64,000 nucleotides of DNA from Pantoea anthophila (GCF_006494375.1 NZ_VHIZ01000056.1:451685-515684); one strand, 5' to 3'; positions 1 through 9,665 are shown, numbered from the stretch's first letter. The notes: generated by a model not told the origin, from the sequence alone. Made by a program: numbers and translations.

Positions 1-1074
1 GCGCCGATCCTCTCGAAAGAGTATGCTGACCAGCTGACGGCGCAGGGGCATCAGGAGGAGCTGGACCGGCAGCCGGTGGGCACCGGCCCTTATCAGCTCA
101 GCGAATATCGCACCGGCCAGTACATTCGTCTGGCGCGCAATCCGCATTACTGGAAAGGCGTGCCCCGTCTGCAACAGGCGGTCATCGATCTCGGTTCTGG
201 CGGCACCGGACGACTCTCTAAACTGTTAACCGGTGAGTGTGACGTGCTGGCCTACCCGGCCGCCAGTCAGCTCAGTATCCTGCGCGATGACCCGCGTCTG
301 CGGATGACGCTGCGCCCTGGCATGAACATCGCCTATCTGGCCTTCAATACCCGCAAGCCGCCGCTGGACCGGCCTGAGGTGCGGCATGCGCTGGCGCTGG
401 CGATCAATAACGAACGCCTGATGGAGTCCATCTATTACGGAACGGCCGAAACGGCCGCGTCGATATTACCGCGCGCCTCCTGGGCGTATGACAATGATGC
501 GCGCATTACTGGCTATGACCCGGCGAAGTCACGCGAAGCGCTGGCCGCGCTGGGCATCAGCGATCTGCATCTGCGGCTGGTGGTGCCCGCAGCGTCGCAA
601 TCCTGGAATCCCAGCCCGCTGAAAACGGCTGAACTGTTGCAGGCGGATCTGGCCCAGGTGGGTGTCCGGCTGACGATTGTGCCGGTGGAGGGGCGCTTCC
701 AGGAGGCGCAGCTGATGGCGATGAATCACGATCTGACCCTCTCTGGCTGGGCCACAGACAGTAATGACCCGGACAGCTTCTTCCGTCCGCTGCTCAGCTG
801 CGCGGCAATTCGCTCCCAGACCAATTACGCGCACTGGTGCTCACCCGCCTTTGATGAAACGCTGCAGAATGCCCTGCTGTCGCAGCAGCTCTCTGGCCGC
901 ATCGACAGTTATGACAAAGCGCAGCAGATTCTGGCGCAGGAGCTGCCGGTGCTGCCGCTGGCCTCCTCGCTGCGTCTGCAGGCATTCCGCCATGATATTA
1001 AAGGGCTGGTGCTGAGTCCGTTTGGCAACGCCTCGTTTGCCGGGGTTTATCGTGAAAGCGATAAGGAAAAGTAA
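1..1074 (+). CDS. sapA: SapA, peptide ABC transporter substrate-binding protein (3' part)
   Basis: The reading frame is open from base 1 and ends at the TAA at 1072-1074, so only the C-terminal 357 codons are present. The protein belongs to the SBP_bac_5 family of periplasmic peptide-binding proteins. Motifs seen are VGTGPYQLSEYR, ARNPHYWKG and ALAINNERLMESIYYG. In the Sap system it delivers substrates, including antimicrobial peptides, to the SapBC pore. The next gene, sapB, starts immediately after the stop, which fits a single sapABCDF operon. The N-terminus, signal peptide and promoter lie outside the window. Confidence 0.95.
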   Translation, partial: APILSKEYADQLTAQGHQEELDRQPVGTGPYQLSEYRTGQYIRLARNPHYWKGVPRLQQAVIDLGSGGTGRLSKLLTGECDVLAYPAASQLSILRDDPRLRMTLRPGMNIAYLAFNTRKPPLDRPEVRHALALAINNERLMESIYYGTAETAASILPRASWAYDNDARITGYDPAKSREALAALGISDLHLRLVVPAASQSWNPSPLKTAELLQADLAQVGVRLTIVPVEGRFQEAQLMAMNHDLTLSGWATDSNDPDSFFRPLLSCAAIRSQTNYAHWCSPAFDETLQNALLSQQLSGRIDSYDKAQQILAQELPVLPLASSLRLQAFRHDIKGLVLSPFGNASFAGVYRESDKEK

Positions 1075-2040
1075 GTGATTATCTATCTTCTGCGGCGCCT
1101 GCTGCTGCTGGTCATTACCCTGTTTCTGCTGTCGCTGGTGAGCTTCAGCCTGAGCTACTTTACCCCCAACGCCCCGCTGGAAGGCGCTGCGCTTTCGGAC
1201 GCCTGGTGGTTCTGGTTTAAAGGAATGCTGCAGTTCGACTTTGGCGTCTCCAGCACCAACGGTCAGGAGATTGGCCTGCAGCTGCGCGAGGTGTTCCCGG
1301 CGACGATGGAGCTCTGCATCCTGGCATTTCTGTTCGCGCTGCTGGTGGGGATCCCGCTGGGGATCTGCGCCGGCGTGATGCGCAATAAATGGCAGGATAA
1401 AACCATCAGTGCGCTGGCGCTGTTCGGCTTCTCCGCGCCGATTTTCTGGCTGGCGCTGCTGTTCACGCTTTTCTTCTCGCTGACGCTCGGCTGGCTGCCG
1501 GTGTCGGGTCGCCACGATCTGCTCTACCCGGTGCAGAATATCACGGGCTTTGCGCTGATCGATGCCTGGCTGAGTCCTTCGCCCTGGCGTCACGAGATGA
1601 TCATCAGCGCGCTGACCCACCTGATTCTGCCGGTGCTGGTGCTGGCGATGGCCCCCACCACAGAGGTGATCCGCCTGCTGCGCAACAGCACCAGCGACGT
1701 GATGGATAAAAATTATATTAAAGCAGCCGCTACCCGGGGGCTGTCGCGCTTTACGGTGATCCGGCGGCACGTGCTGCATAACGCCCTGCCGCCGGTCATC
1801 CCGCGTCTGGGGCTGCAGTTTTCCACCATGCTGACGCTGGCGATGATTACCGAGATGGTGTTCAACTGGCCCGGACTCGGCCGCTGGCTGATCAATGCGA
1901 TTCGTCAGCAGGATTATGCGGCTATCTCCGCCGGGGTGATGGTGATTGGCGGGCTGGTGATCCTGGTCAACGTCATCTCTGATGTGATTGGCGCGGCAAT
2001 GAATCCGCTGAAACATAAGGAATGGTATGCCCTTAGATAA
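1075..2040 (+). CDS. sapB: SapB, peptide ABC transporter permease
   Basis: This 321-residue inner-membrane permease belongs to the binding-protein-dependent transport (DppB/OppB) family, the usual length for SapB. The start is GTG directly after the sapA stop. The N-terminal segment (about residues 9-29) is hydrophobic, and further membrane segments follow. The EAA-type loop that docks the ATPase is visible around [18 protein letters not shown]. It pairs with SapC to form the pore. Its 3' end overlaps sapC by 14 bases, which suggests translational coupling. Confidence 0.95.
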   Translation: MIIYLLRRLLLLVITLFLLSLVSFSLSYFTPNAPLEGAALSDAWWFWFKGMLQFDFGVSSTNGQEIGLQLREVFPATMELCILAFLFALLVGIPLGICAGVMRNKWQDKTISALALFGFSAPIFWLALLFTLFFSLTLGWLPVSGRHDLLYPVQNITGFALIDAWLSPSPWRHEMIISALTHLILPVLVLAMAPTTEVIRLLRNSTSDVMDKNYIKAAATRGLSRFTVIRRHVLHNALPPVIPRLGLQFSTMLTLAMITEMVFNWPGLGRWLINAIRQQDYAAISAGVMVIGGLVILVNVISDVIGAAMNPLKHKEWYALR

Positions 2041-2917
2041 TATCTATGCCGAGAAACGCCTGCCCAGCGCGTTTCGTCAGAGCTGGCACCATTTCTACGG
2101 CAATCCGATTTCGATGGTCGGGCTGTATGGCTTTGGCGCCCTGCTGCTGCTCTGCCTGTTCGGCGGGCTGATCGCGCCTTACGGCATCGATCAGCAGTTC
2201 CTGGGGTATCAGCTGCTGCCGCCGTCGTGGTCACGCTATGGCGACGTCTCCTTTTTCCTCGGCACCGACGATCTTGGGCGGGATGTGCTGAGCCGCCTGC
2301 TGAGCGGTGCAGGCCCGACGGTAGGGTCAGCGATGCTGGTCACGCTGTTCGCCACGCTGGGCGCCCTGATACTGGGCGTGCTGGCCGGCATGACCCACGG
2401 CATCCGCTCGGCGGTAATGAACCATGTACTGGATACGCTGCTCTCTATTCCTTCGCTGCTGCTGGCGATCATTGTCGTGGCTTTTCTCGGGCCGCGACTG
2501 GAGCATGCGCTGCTGGCGGTCTGGCTGGCGCTGATGCCTCGCCTGGTGCGTGAGATATACAGCGCGGTGCATGATGAGCTGGAAAAAGAGTATGTGGTCG
2601 CCGCGCGTCTGGACGGGGCCAGCGGCCGCAACATCCTGCGCTACGCCATTATGCCGAACATTCTGCCGCTGCTGATCACGGAGATCACCCGTGCGCTGTC
2701 GATGGCGATTCTGGACATTGCCGCACTCGGCTTTCTCGACCTGGGCGCGCAGCTGCCCTCACCCGAGTGGGGGGCGATGCTGGGCGACTCGCTGGAGCTG
2801 ATCTACGTGGCCCCCTGGACCGTGATGCTGCCGGGTGTGGCGCTGATGGTCAGCGTATTAATTGTTAACCTGCTCGGTGACGGCATCCGTCGCGCCGTCG
2901 AAGCGGGAGTGGAATAG
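2027..2917 (+). CDS. sapC: SapC, peptide ABC transporter permease
   Basis: This is the second Sap permease, 296 residues, in the DppC/OppC family. It carries the characteristic stretch [18 protein letters not shown] in the N-terminal half and an EAA loop near [20 protein letters not shown]. The C-terminal part, [20 protein letters not shown], is highly typical of SapC. The start ATG lies inside the end of sapB, and sapD starts right after the TAG stop. It is a predicted inner-membrane protein with about six helices. Confidence 0.96.
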   Translation: MPLDNIYAEKRLPSAFRQSWHHFYGNPISMVGLYGFGALLLLCLFGGLIAPYGIDQQFLGYQLLPPSWSRYGDVSFFLGTDDLGRDVLSRLLSGAGPTVGSAMLVTLFATLGALILGVLAGMTHGIRSAVMNHVLDTLLSIPSLLLAIIVVAFLGPRLEHALLAVWLALMPRLVREIYSAVHDELEKEYVVAARLDGASGRNILRYAIMPNILPLLITEITRALSMAILDIAALGFLDLGAQLPSPEWGAMLGDSLELIYVAPWTVMLPGVALMVSVLIVNLLGDGIRRAVEAGVE

Positions 2918-3913
2918 ATGCCGTTACTCGATATCCGTAATCTCACCATCGAATTTATGACCGCTGACGGACCGGTCAAAGCGGTGGACCGCGTAAACCT
3001 GACGCTGGGCGAAGGGGAAATCCGCGGTCTGGTCGGGGAGTCCGGCTCAGGCAAAAGTCTGGTGGCAAAGGCCATCTGCGGCGTAACCAATGACAACTGG
3101 CGCGTGACCGCAGACCGTATGGTGTTTGATGATGTGGATCTGCTGCGCCTGACGCCGCGCGAGCGCCGCCGTATTATCGGGCATAACGTCTCGATGATTT
3201 TTCAGGAGCCGCAATCCTGTCTCGATCCCTCTGAAAGTATCGGTCGTCAGCTGATGCAGGTGATCCCGCGCTGGACGTATAAAGGGCCGTGGCTGAAACG
3301 CTTCTGGTTCTGGCGCAAAACCCGTGCCATCGAGCTGCTGCATCGCGTCGGTATTAAAGACCACAAAGATATCATGCGCAGCTTCCCCTATGAGCTGACC
3401 GAAGGCGAGTGCCAGAAAGTGATGATCGCCATTGCGCTGGCGAATCAGCCGCGTCTGCTGATCGCGGATGAACCGACCAACGCCATGGAGCCGACCACGC
3501 AGGCGCAGATTTTCCGCCTGCTTAGCCGCCTGAATCAGAATAACAACACCACCATTCTGCTGATCAGTCATGACCTGCGCACCATGAGCCAGTGGGCGGA
3601 TCGGATTAACGTGATGTACTGCGGCCAGACGGTGGAAACCGCGCAGAGCGACGATCTGATGAGCACACCGCATCACCCCTATACCCAGGCGCTGATTCGG
3701 GCGATGCCCGATTTCGGGCGTGCGCTGCCGCACAAGAGTCGTCTCAACACCCTCTCCGGGGCGATCCCTTCGCTGGAGAGCCTGCCGATAGGTTGCCGGC
3801 TGGGGCCGCGTTGTCCTTACGCCCAGCGCAAATGTATTGAAACGCCGAGGCTGACCGGCAGTAAAACGCATCTTTATGCCTGCCATTTCCCGCTCAATAT
3901 GGAGGGCCAGTAA
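2918..3913 (+). CDS. sapD: SapD, ABC transporter ATPase
   Basis: This 331-residue oligopeptide-type ABC ATPase is the first of the two Sap ATPases. Walker A (GESGSGKS) is at residues 40-47 and Walker B is [13 protein letters not shown]. The signature is LTEGE instead of LSGGQ, a feature of SapD as a family and not damage. The C-terminal oligopeptide-transporter extension has a cysteine-rich patch ([14 protein letters not shown]). In E. coli SapD also influences Trk potassium uptake. The gene abuts sapC and sapF follows one base later. Confidence 0.95.
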   Translation: MPLLDIRNLTIEFMTADGPVKAVDRVNLTLGEGEIRGLVGESGSGKSLVAKAICGVTNDNWRVTADRMVFDDVDLLRLTPRERRRIIGHNVSMIFQEPQSCLDPSESIGRQLMQVIPRWTYKGPWLKRFWFWRKTRAIELLHRVGIKDHKDIMRSFPYELTEGECQKVMIAIALANQPRLLIADEPTNAMEPTTQAQIFRLLSRLNQNNNTTILLISHDLRTMSQWADRINVMYCGQTVETAQSDDLMSTPHHPYTQALIRAMPDFGRALPHKSRLNTLSGAIPSLESLPIGCRLGPRCPYAQRKCIETPRLTGSKTHLYACHFPLNMEGQ

Positions 3914-3914
3914 C

Positions 3915-4718
3915 ATGGAAACCCTGCTGGAAGTGCGCAACCTGAGTAAAACGTTTCGCTATCGCACCGGTTTGTTCCGCCGTCAGCATGTCGAGGCGGT
4001 GAAATCGGTGAGCTTTACCCTGCGTGAAAGGCAGACGCTGGCCATCATCGGCGAGAACGGGTCAGGCAAATCCACCCTGGCGAAGATGCTTAGCGGCATG
4101 GTCGCGCCGACGGAGGGTGAGATTCTGATTGACGATCATCCGCTGACCTTTGGCGATTATGGCTACCGCAGTCAGCGCATCCGCATGATTTTTCAGGACC
4201 CCTCCACTTCCCTGAATCCGCGTCAGCGCATCAGTCAGATTCTTGATTTTCCGCTGCGGCTCAACACCGATCTCAATGCGGAAGCGCGCGAGAAGCGCAT
4301 CATCGCAACCCTGCGGCAGGTGGGATTACTGCGCGATCACGCCGGCTATTATCCCCATATGCTGGCACCCGGTCAGAAGCAGCGTCTGGGTCTGGCCCGT
4401 GCGCTGATCCTGCAGCCCAAAGTGATCGTGGCCGATGAAGCGCTGGCCTCGCTGGATATGACCATGCGCTCCCAACTGGTGAATCTGATGCTGGAGCTGC
4501 AGGAAAAACATGGTATCTCCTACATTTATGTGACGCAGCATCTGGGCATGATGAAACATATCAGCGACAAGGTACTGGTGATGCATCAGGGCGAAGTGGT
4601 CGAGCGCGGCGGCACCGCGGATGTGCTGGCCTCGCCGCTGCACGATCTGACCCGACGCCTGATCAGCAGCCACTTCGGCGAAGCGCTGAGTGCCGAAGCC
4701 TGGCGACGCGAACGCTGA
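3915..4718 (+). CDS. sapF: SapF, ABC transporter ATPase
   Basis: This is the second Sap ATPase, 267 residues, starting at the ATG of METLLEVRNL, which is preceded by GGAGG. An in-frame ATG 39 bases upstream lies inside sapD and is unlikely. Walker A is GENGSGKST at about residues 46-54. The signature region is LAPGQKQRLGLARAL, divergent as in other SapF proteins, and Walker B is VIVADEALASLD. It closes the sap operon, since fabI downstream has its own leader region. Function: energises peptide import together with SapD. Confidence 0.95.
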   Translation: METLLEVRNLSKTFRYRTGLFRRQHVEAVKSVSFTLRERQTLAIIGENGSGKSTLAKMLSGMVAPTEGEILIDDHPLTFGDYGYRSQRIRMIFQDPSTSLNPRQRISQILDFPLRLNTDLNAEAREKRIIATLRQVGLLRDHAGYYPHMLAPGQKQRLGLARALILQPKVIVADEALASLDMTMRSQLVNLMLELQEKHGISYIYVTQHLGMMKHISDKVLVMHQGEVVERGGTADVLASPLHDLTRRLISSHFGEALSAEAWRRER

Positions 4719-4751
4719 TTTTGCTGCCCGTCGCGGAAATTGCGGGCCGGT

Positions 4752-4781
4752 TTACCTGATTTATGAGAGACGTGCTAGAAT
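4752..4781 (+). promoter_or_regulatory. Candidate fabI promoter
   Basis: TAGAAT at 4776-4781 resembles a -10 hexamer, with TTACCT at 4752-4757 (18-base spacer) as a weak -35. It lies about 80 bases upstream of the fabI start. This is inferred from motif and position only. Confidence 0.35.
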
Positions 4782-4858
4782 CCGCACGTCGATTAACGTC
4801 GGTCGCTTACTTTTTAATCATGCGGCCGCCAACAACAATGACCATAAGGATTACAGCT

Positions 4859-5647
4859 ATGGGTTTTCTTTCCGGTAAGCGCATTCTGATTACTGGCGTT
4901 GCCAGTAAACTTTCCATCGCCTACGGTATTGCACAGGCGATGCACAAACAGGGCGCAGAACTGGCTTTCACCTACCAGAACGACAAGTTAAAAGGTCGTG
5001 TGGAAGAGTTTGCTAAAGATTTGGGTTCAGACATCGTGCTGCCATGTGACGTCGCAGAAGATGAGAGCATCAAATCTCTGTTCACTGAACTGGCAAAAAC
5101 CTGGCCGAAATTTGACGGTTTCGTTCACTCTATCGGCTTCGCGCCTGGCGACCAGCTGGATGGCGACTATGTGAACGCCGTTACCCGCGAAGGCTTTAAA
5201 ATCGCGCATGACATCAGTGCTTACAGCTTCGTTGCGATGGCGAAAGAGTGCCGTGAGATGCTGAATCCAGGCTCCGGTCTGCTGACCCTCTCTTACCTGG
5301 GTGCTGAGCGCGCGATCCCGAACTACAACGTGATGGGTCTGGCGAAAGCGTCCCTGGAAGCGAACGTGCGTTATATGGCAAACGCCATGGGCCCGGAAGG
5401 CGTGCGTGTTAACGCCGTCTCTGCAGGTCCAATCCGCACCCTGGCCGCCTCAGGCATCAAAGATTTCCGTAAGATGCTGGCGCATTGCGAAGCGGTTACC
5501 CCGATTCGCCGTACCGTCACCATCGAAGATGTCGGCAACTCTGCCGCGTTCCTCTGCTCTGATCTGGCAGGCGGCATCACCGGTGAAGTCGTTCACGTTG
5601 ATGGCGGCTTCAGCATCGCCGCGATGAACGAACTGGAACTGAAATAA
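4859..5647 (+). CDS. fabI: Enoyl-ACP reductase FabI
   Basis: NADH-dependent enoyl-[acyl-carrier-protein] reductase catalyses the last step of each fatty-acid elongation cycle in the cytoplasm. The chosen ATG ([16 protein letters not shown]) follows AAGGA and gives 262 residues, the E. coli length. The frame is open further upstream, but that stretch is leader. The Rossmann start [15 protein letters not shown] and the active-site Tyr/Lys in NYNVMGLAK are present. The triclosan/diazaborine-site Gly in HSIGFAPGD is also present. A strong terminator follows, so it is probably transcribed alone. Confidence 0.98.
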   Translation: MGFLSGKRILITGVASKLSIAYGIAQAMHKQGAELAFTYQNDKLKGRVEEFAKDLGSDIVLPCDVAEDESIKSLFTELAKTWPKFDGFVHSIGFAPGDQLDGDYVNAVTREGFKIAHDISAYSFVAMAKECREMLNPGSGLLTLSYLGAERAIPNYNVMGLAKASLEANVRYMANAMGPEGVRVNAVSAGPIRTLAASGIKDFRKMLAHCEAVTPIRRTVTIEDVGNSAAFLCSDLAGGITGEVVHVDGGFSIAAMNELELK

Positions 5648-5654
5648 GTTCCCT

Positions 5655-5684
5655 GAGGGCGAGCCTGGCTCGCCCTCTTTTTTT
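5655..5684 (+). terminator. Rho-independent terminator of fabI
   Basis: A near-perfect GC-rich stem (GAGGGCGAGC paired with GCTCGCCCTC) and a very short loop are followed by a run of T, starting 8 bases after the fabI stop. Confidence 0.9.
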
Positions 5685-5722
5685 GCCCCCGCCCCGCCTC
5701 ACTCCCTGATTTTTCTGCCGTT

Positions 5723-5737
5723 ATAGCGTAACGCTAT
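5723..5737. promoter_or_regulatory. ATAG-N7-CTAT dyad upstream of yciW
   Basis: ATAGCGT-A-ACGCTAT is a perfect 7-bp inverted repeat with a one-base centre, between the fabI terminator and yciW. The ATAG-N7-CTAT form resembles a LysR-family (OxyR-like) half element. The second element expected downstream is poor. Which regulator binds is unknown. Confidence 0.4.
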
Positions 5738-5864
5738 TAATTATCACCGATCATTCTTTTGCCCCGGCCCGGCCATCAGCGACGATAAGCCTGCCCTTCG
5801 GTTTATGCACATTTTCAGATTCTGCCGCCTGCATACCGAACCCGAATCTGCAAAAGGATTGATC

Positions 5865-6977
5865 ATGGAACAACGCCGCTATCCGGGCCATAACCACTGG
5901 TTTTACGAGAGCCAGACCAGTCCACGAACCTCTCAGGCCGCGCCGCTGGTGCCCGAGGCCGCCCATATCGATGACCGTTTTCTGCTGGGCTGCCACGCCG
6001 ATCACGCCGGGATGCACTCTCTGTTGCGCTCGCAGCAGCCCGCCCTGCTGGCTGCACGCGATCTGGCGCAGCTGCTGTTTCCCGATCGGGTGACCACGTC
6101 GCTCACCCATACGTTAACGCTCTACGACCGCCTCAGCACCGCGCTGACCGTCGCGCAGGTGGCGGGGATCCAGCGGTTGTGTAACCACTACTCTGCCCGC
6201 CTGAATCCGCTGCCCGGCCCCGACTCTTCACGCGAAAGTAACAACCGCCTGACCCAGATCACGCAGTACGCCCGTCAGCTGGCGATGCAGCCTGAGCTGA
6301 TCAACGGCAGCGCCATTACCGCACTGGATGGGGTTGGCCTGACCGAGCCCGATATCGTGACGCTGAATCAGGTGATCGGGTTTGTCAGTTATCAGGCGCG
6401 GGTGGTGGCGGGCTTACAGGCACTGCAGGCTCAGCCGGTTCGCTGGCTGCCCGGCAGTACCGCGCCCCCCGATGCAGAGGCAACCGGCTTCGATCAGCCC
6501 GCCCGCTGGCAGCCGGTGCTGAAGCCGCTGGAGCTGCGTTATGCCAGCGCGGAGCAGCTCGCAGCAATTACCCGTTGCCAGTCACTGCCGGGTATGCAGG
6601 AGGCAGTCTGGGTGCTGGCACACGATCCTGCGGCGTTATATGGCTGGGCGCAGCTGCGTCAGCACCTCTCTGACGATCAGGCTCTGCCAGAGGCGGTCGC
6701 CGCCCGCATCCTCGGCAGTCGCTGGCTTTTCCGGCTGCTGAACGGTCAGGCGGGTCTGATTGAAGGGGTCGATGATGCCGGATCACGCGGCGCAGAACAG
6801 CAGATTATTGCACTGGCGGCGCAGCTGACCCGCTCACCGGAGCGCTTCAGCGCGGCCCATCTGCAACCCCTCATGGAAGCGGGCTGGGAGAATGATGCGC
6901 TGTTCGCACTGATTCAGCGTGTCGCGATAGGCAACTGGAACAGTCGCCTCTTTTACGCGCTGGGCGAAGCGCAGTAA
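5865..6977 (+). CDS. yciW: YciW, carboxymuconolactone decarboxylase/AhpD-like family protein
   Basis: The 370-residue product starts at MEQRRYPGHNHW, chosen because AAAAGGA sits six bases upstream; the frame is open 20 codons further. Position next to fabI identifies it as the YciW orthologue (fabI-yciW-rnb in E. coli). The protein has an AhpD/CMD-like helical region around GLTEPDIVTLNQVIGFVSYQ (near residue 165) and a second, more degenerate copy at the C-terminus. I see no CxxC redox pair, so peroxidase activity is doubtful. E. coli YciW is linked to cysteine metabolism. The convergent LysR gene ends 27 bases away. Confidence 0.75.
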   Translation: MEQRRYPGHNHWFYESQTSPRTSQAAPLVPEAAHIDDRFLLGCHADHAGMHSLLRSQQPALLAARDLAQLLFPDRVTTSLTHTLTLYDRLSTALTVAQVAGIQRLCNHYSARLNPLPGPDSSRESNNRLTQITQYARQLAMQPELINGSAITALDGVGLTEPDIVTLNQVIGFVSYQARVVAGLQALQAQPVRWLPGSTAPPDAEATGFDQPARWQPVLKPLELRYASAEQLAAITRCQSLPGMQEAVWVLAHDPAALYGWAQLRQHLSDDQALPEAVAARILGSRWLFRLLNGQAGLIEGVDDAGSRGAEQQIIALAAQLTRSPERFSAAHLQPLMEAGWENDALFALIQRVAIGNWNSRLFYALGEAQ

Positions 6978-7004
6978 TCGTAAAAAGTGAGAGCCTGCCG
7001 CCGG

Positions 7005-7913
7005 TTACATCGGCAGCCGCGCGCGCGCTTCATCGAAAAAGTGCTGGGCCAGCGGGGTGGCACGGCCAGGCTCGGCGATAACCAGCGCCGCCTGACGTGC
7101 CATGGGTGGCAGCGTGATGGCGCGCTGCTGCAGCCCCTGAAGTGAAGCGGGCAACAGATGCCCCACTGGTGACACCAGCAGCCCCAGCCCGACCTGGGCA
7201 CACTGCATCAACTGCATGACGGAAGCGCTCTCGACGATCACCCGTGGCACCAGCCCCGCCTCACGAAAGGCCATGTCGAGATAACGGCGAAAATAGCGGG
7301 TCGGCTCCGCCAGGCAGAGCGGCTGTTGCGCCAGATCCGACAGCGCCAGCGGCGTATCACCCACCAGCGCCGGGAAATGGTCAGGATGGAACACCGCTTC
7401 AACGCCGCGGTCCGCCAGCAGCTCGGTCTGAAAATGGAGTTCGCGCAGGGTCGCCATCTCAAAAAAGCCGATGCCGACATCCACGGTGTGACTGTTAAGC
7501 GCATCCAGCAGCTGATCAGCACTCAGCACCGCAATGCGGTAGTCGAGCTGCGGATATCTCTCCTGGACCACTTTCAGCAGCAGCGGCAGGGCCATGCTGC
7601 ACTGCGGAACCACTCCCACCCGCAGCGTGCCGTTTACCCCATGTTTCAGTGATTCGACTTCCAGCTTCAGCCCCTGATACACCGAAACGATTTCCCGCGC
7701 CCATGCCAGCACGCGATCGCCCTCTGGCGTAAATCCGGCGAAGTTATTACTGCGGTTAATCAGCGGCAGGCCCAGCTCTCGCTCCAGATTTTTCAGGCGC
7801 ATAGAGAGTGTTGGCTGTGTAACGAAACTGGCTTCCGCGGCGCGCCCGAAATGGCGTTCGCGCTCCAGGTTGCACAGGTAAATCAGTTGTTTAATGTCGA
7901 TTTTAATTACCAA
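7005..7913 (-). CDS. LysR-family transcriptional regulator
   Basis: This 302-residue LysR-type protein has an N-terminal winged helix-turn-helix (about residues 6-65, including RHFGRAAEASFVTQPTLSMR) followed by an effector-binding domain. No in-frame ATG is present near the N-terminus, and a TGA lies directly upstream of the TTG used here, so translation starts at TTG or at a rarer codon. No clear ribosome site is visible. The target is not known. An inverted repeat lies just upstream of its start. It is convergent with yciW and is the first gene of the yciW-rnb insertion. Confidence 0.85.
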   Translation of the reverse strand: MVIKIDIKQLIYLCNLERERHFGRAAEASFVTQPTLSMRLKNLERELGLPLINRSNNFAGFTPEGDRVLAWAREIVSVYQGLKLEVESLKHGVNGTLRVGVVPQCSMALPLLLKVVQERYPQLDYRIAVLSADQLLDALNSHTVDVGIGFFEMATLRELHFQTELLADRGVEAVFHPDHFPALVGDTPLALSDLAQQPLCLAEPTRYFRRYLDMAFREAGLVPRVIVESASVMQLMQCAQVGLGLLVSPVGHLLPASLQGLQQRAITLPPMARQAALVIAEPGRATPLAQHFFDEARARLPM

Positions 7914-7942
7914 TCAATTAGTCAGGTGTTAATTAAATCTCC

Positions 7943-7975
7943 ATTTAGTGTTACGTACTACGCGATGTACTAAAT
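7943..7975. promoter_or_regulatory. Inverted repeat upstream of the LysR gene
   Basis: ATTTAGT at 7943-7949 and ACTAAAT at 7969-7975 form a perfect 7-bp inverted repeat, with GTAC in both inner flanks. It lies 30-60 bases upstream of the LysR start. This is the usual place for autoregulatory binding by LysR-type proteins, but that role is inferred. Confidence 0.4.
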
Positions 7976-8035
7976 GAAATTTCACCTCAGATTTCTTTTC
8001 TTCTCACATCATACTATGCCTGTTGCAGGTGGGCT

Positions 8036-8464
8036 TCAAATTGTGGGTCGGTTTGACTTTAACACTGACAGAACTTCAGCTGTAACCTTACCCAACACGA
8101 TGATGCCCTGTAGTCCATGAACCTGTATCGTCTCGCCATCAGTAATTCCCTTTTGATAAGTACTGCATTGATAAACAGCAGTATCGATAGATGGATCTAA
8201 TCAAGGCGAATCAGCAGGCATAATTGTAAAGCTGCGGCTGGTGCTGAATTTATGTTCTACAGCACGGGCGCTGCCTCGTTTCACATGGCGAACATACATA
8301 ACGTGCTCACGCTTTGCTATTGCCATATTCATCATATCTATTGGCCCGGAACACTGTATGGTGCGGCTGTCAGCGAATGCTGATACTGAGATTTTTCCTT
8401 TTTGTGCCAATTCATGCCTGCGTAACGCGGGCTTTTTTGCGCTCTGATTTCGCTGGATAAACAA
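8036..8464 (-). pseudogene. Possible decayed gene with an in-frame TGA
   Basis: The frame starts at an ATG ending at 8464 and gives 87 residues to a TGA at 8201-8203. The same frame then stays open for 54 more codons to a second TGA at 8036-8038. The second part (ITDGETIQVHGLQGIIVLGK) looks coding-like. Together it could be one protein of about 142 residues broken by a nonsense codon. I do not recognise the family. Base composition is lower in GC than the surroundings. It may equally be a short unrelated ORF. Confidence 0.3.
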
Positions 8465-8634
8465 CCATTAAAACCGAGACGTAAGAGGTAAATTTTTTCT
8501 ACGGCCTGGCGATACCTGGCCCGGTCGGCGGGCTTTTATAAGGTAGAGATATTTTGAATTAAGGTATTGTATGACTTAATAGGATAATGTTGTTGCTGAT
8601 TTGCAGAACGGGAAAGTTTATGAGGATGAAGAAA

Positions 8635-9186
8635 ATGCTGGGCTTGTTCAAAAAAGATAAATCGGATAATTATGTGGAATCAGTCCTTAACATTCCTTCT
8701 TCGTCCGAAAAATGGCTTCCGGTTTTACAGGTTGCTGTAGGAGGCTTAACTGAAGTTGGCTTTTCCCATCAACAAAATCATTTATTGTTAGTCGTATCAT
8801 CCTCTGGGCGCAGTGTATATAACTGTATTAATGGTGAAAAGCTTGCCAGAGAATACGATGAATATTCAGACTGGTATTCTCCCTTAAGTCTTTCCTGTAA
8901 AGGGATTGGCCCTTTGTCTCATGAAGACATCTCGATTTGCGGTTTATGCGGTGGCGGTTTACCAATGTATAACCGTTATGGCGAAAGTTTAGTCCGCGTA
9001 GCTCCGGAATGGCCTATTGAATTACTAATATGGTGTCCGATAAACAAAGATGCTTTAGCGACTGGTCATCAGGATGGTTGTATCACACTTGCCAGGGACT
9101 ATTTCATTTGCGCCGGGTTTTCATGGGATGGTGAGTTTATAGTTTCTGCTACAAGTAGTGATTTTACAGTTTGGTGTAGAAAATAA
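8635..9186 (+). CDS. Hypothetical protein with beta-propeller-like repeats, AT-rich
   Basis: The product is 183 residues if it starts at MLGLFKKDK, which has GAGGA nine bases upstream. In-frame ATGs at 8620, 8626 and 8587 are alternatives. Segments such as GFSHQQNHLLLVVSSSGRSVY and GFSWDGEFIVSATSSDFTVW recur with WD40-like spacing, suggesting a small beta-propeller or a fragment of one. No signal peptide is visible. The DNA is clearly lower in GC than the backbone, which suggests transfer. Genes of this look often sit as orphan immunity genes, but no toxin or secretion gene is in the window. Function unknown. Confidence 0.6.
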   Translation: MLGLFKKDKSDNYVESVLNIPSSSEKWLPVLQVAVGGLTEVGFSHQQNHLLLVVSSSGRSVYNCINGEKLAREYDEYSDWYSPLSLSCKGIGPLSHEDISICGLCGGGLPMYNRYGESLVRVAPEWPIELLIWCPINKDALATGHQDGCITLARDYFICAGFSWDGEFIVSATSSDFTVWCRK

Positions 9187-9321
9187 TGCTCTTCTTCGTG
9201 TAAATAACCTTCAACGCCCTACCTTTTCAAATGTTGCAGTCAGCTCATGCTGATTGCCATTTTTATTTAGTGACCATGATCGGCACACATACAGTCTTTG
9301 GAATCCAGTATCAGATGGCGT

Positions 9322-9459
9322 CTAGCAGAATGCCTCAACAGCCATAGCCATTCGCACTTTCAGTAATGCTTCGGCCTGTTTGGCTATGTCAGGGCGTATG
9401 CACTTAGCATCATCGAAGCCTGTTAATGACCTATTGACACAGGTTATTATGATGGGCAT
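9322..9459 (-). CDS. Small ORF or gene remnant
   Basis: An ATG at 9457-9459 opens a 45-codon frame ending at TAG (9322-9324). The second half (GFDDAKCIRPDIAKQAEALL) reads like helical protein sequence. No ribosome-binding site is visible, so it may be the tail of a lost gene. It lies in a 332-base stretch (9187-9518) between two hypothetical genes, which otherwise shows nothing I recognise. Confidence 0.3.
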   Translation of the reverse strand: MPIIITCVNRSLTGFDDAKCIRPDIAKQAEALLKVRMAMAVEAFC

Positions 9460-9518
9460 TTGCAAAGTTGTGCTGGAGACTTCCAATTGGTCTGCAAATA
9501 AGACAAGGAGTGTATGAT

Positions 9519-9665
9519 ATGCCTGTTATCCCGCATGAAGTGGAGATGCAGCAGCCTGAGAACCAGCGTGAATATTTCAGGGAGAGATTGCAACATTACA
9601 GGAACGTCTCTCTACATTACCCTCGCGACACTGACGCGATCTATCAGAAGGAGGAAGGTAAGTGA
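9519..9665 (+). CDS. Small hypothetical protein
   Basis: A 48-residue product starts with MPVIPHEVEMQQPENQ. AAGGAG lies eight bases before the ATG, a strong site that supports this start over an in-frame upstream codon. It is polar and charged, with no membrane segment. Its stop overlaps the GTG start of the next gene, so the two form a coupled pair. I do not recognise the family. Confidence 0.6.
   Translation: MPVIPHEVEMQQPENQREYFRERLQHYRNVSLHYPRDTDAIYQKEEGK

Noticed and set aside
841..2016. Long minus-strand open frame (391 codons) opposite sapA/sapB
   Set aside because: It is antisense to well-identified genes, rich in His, Gln and Arg as expected from reverse reading of GC-rich codons, and matches no family. 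The same holds for long antisense frames opposite ydeP, rnb, acnA, topA and trpB.
2918..3913. Defective ABC ATPase because the signature reads LTEGE
   Set aside because: This altered signature is typical of SapD across enterobacteria.
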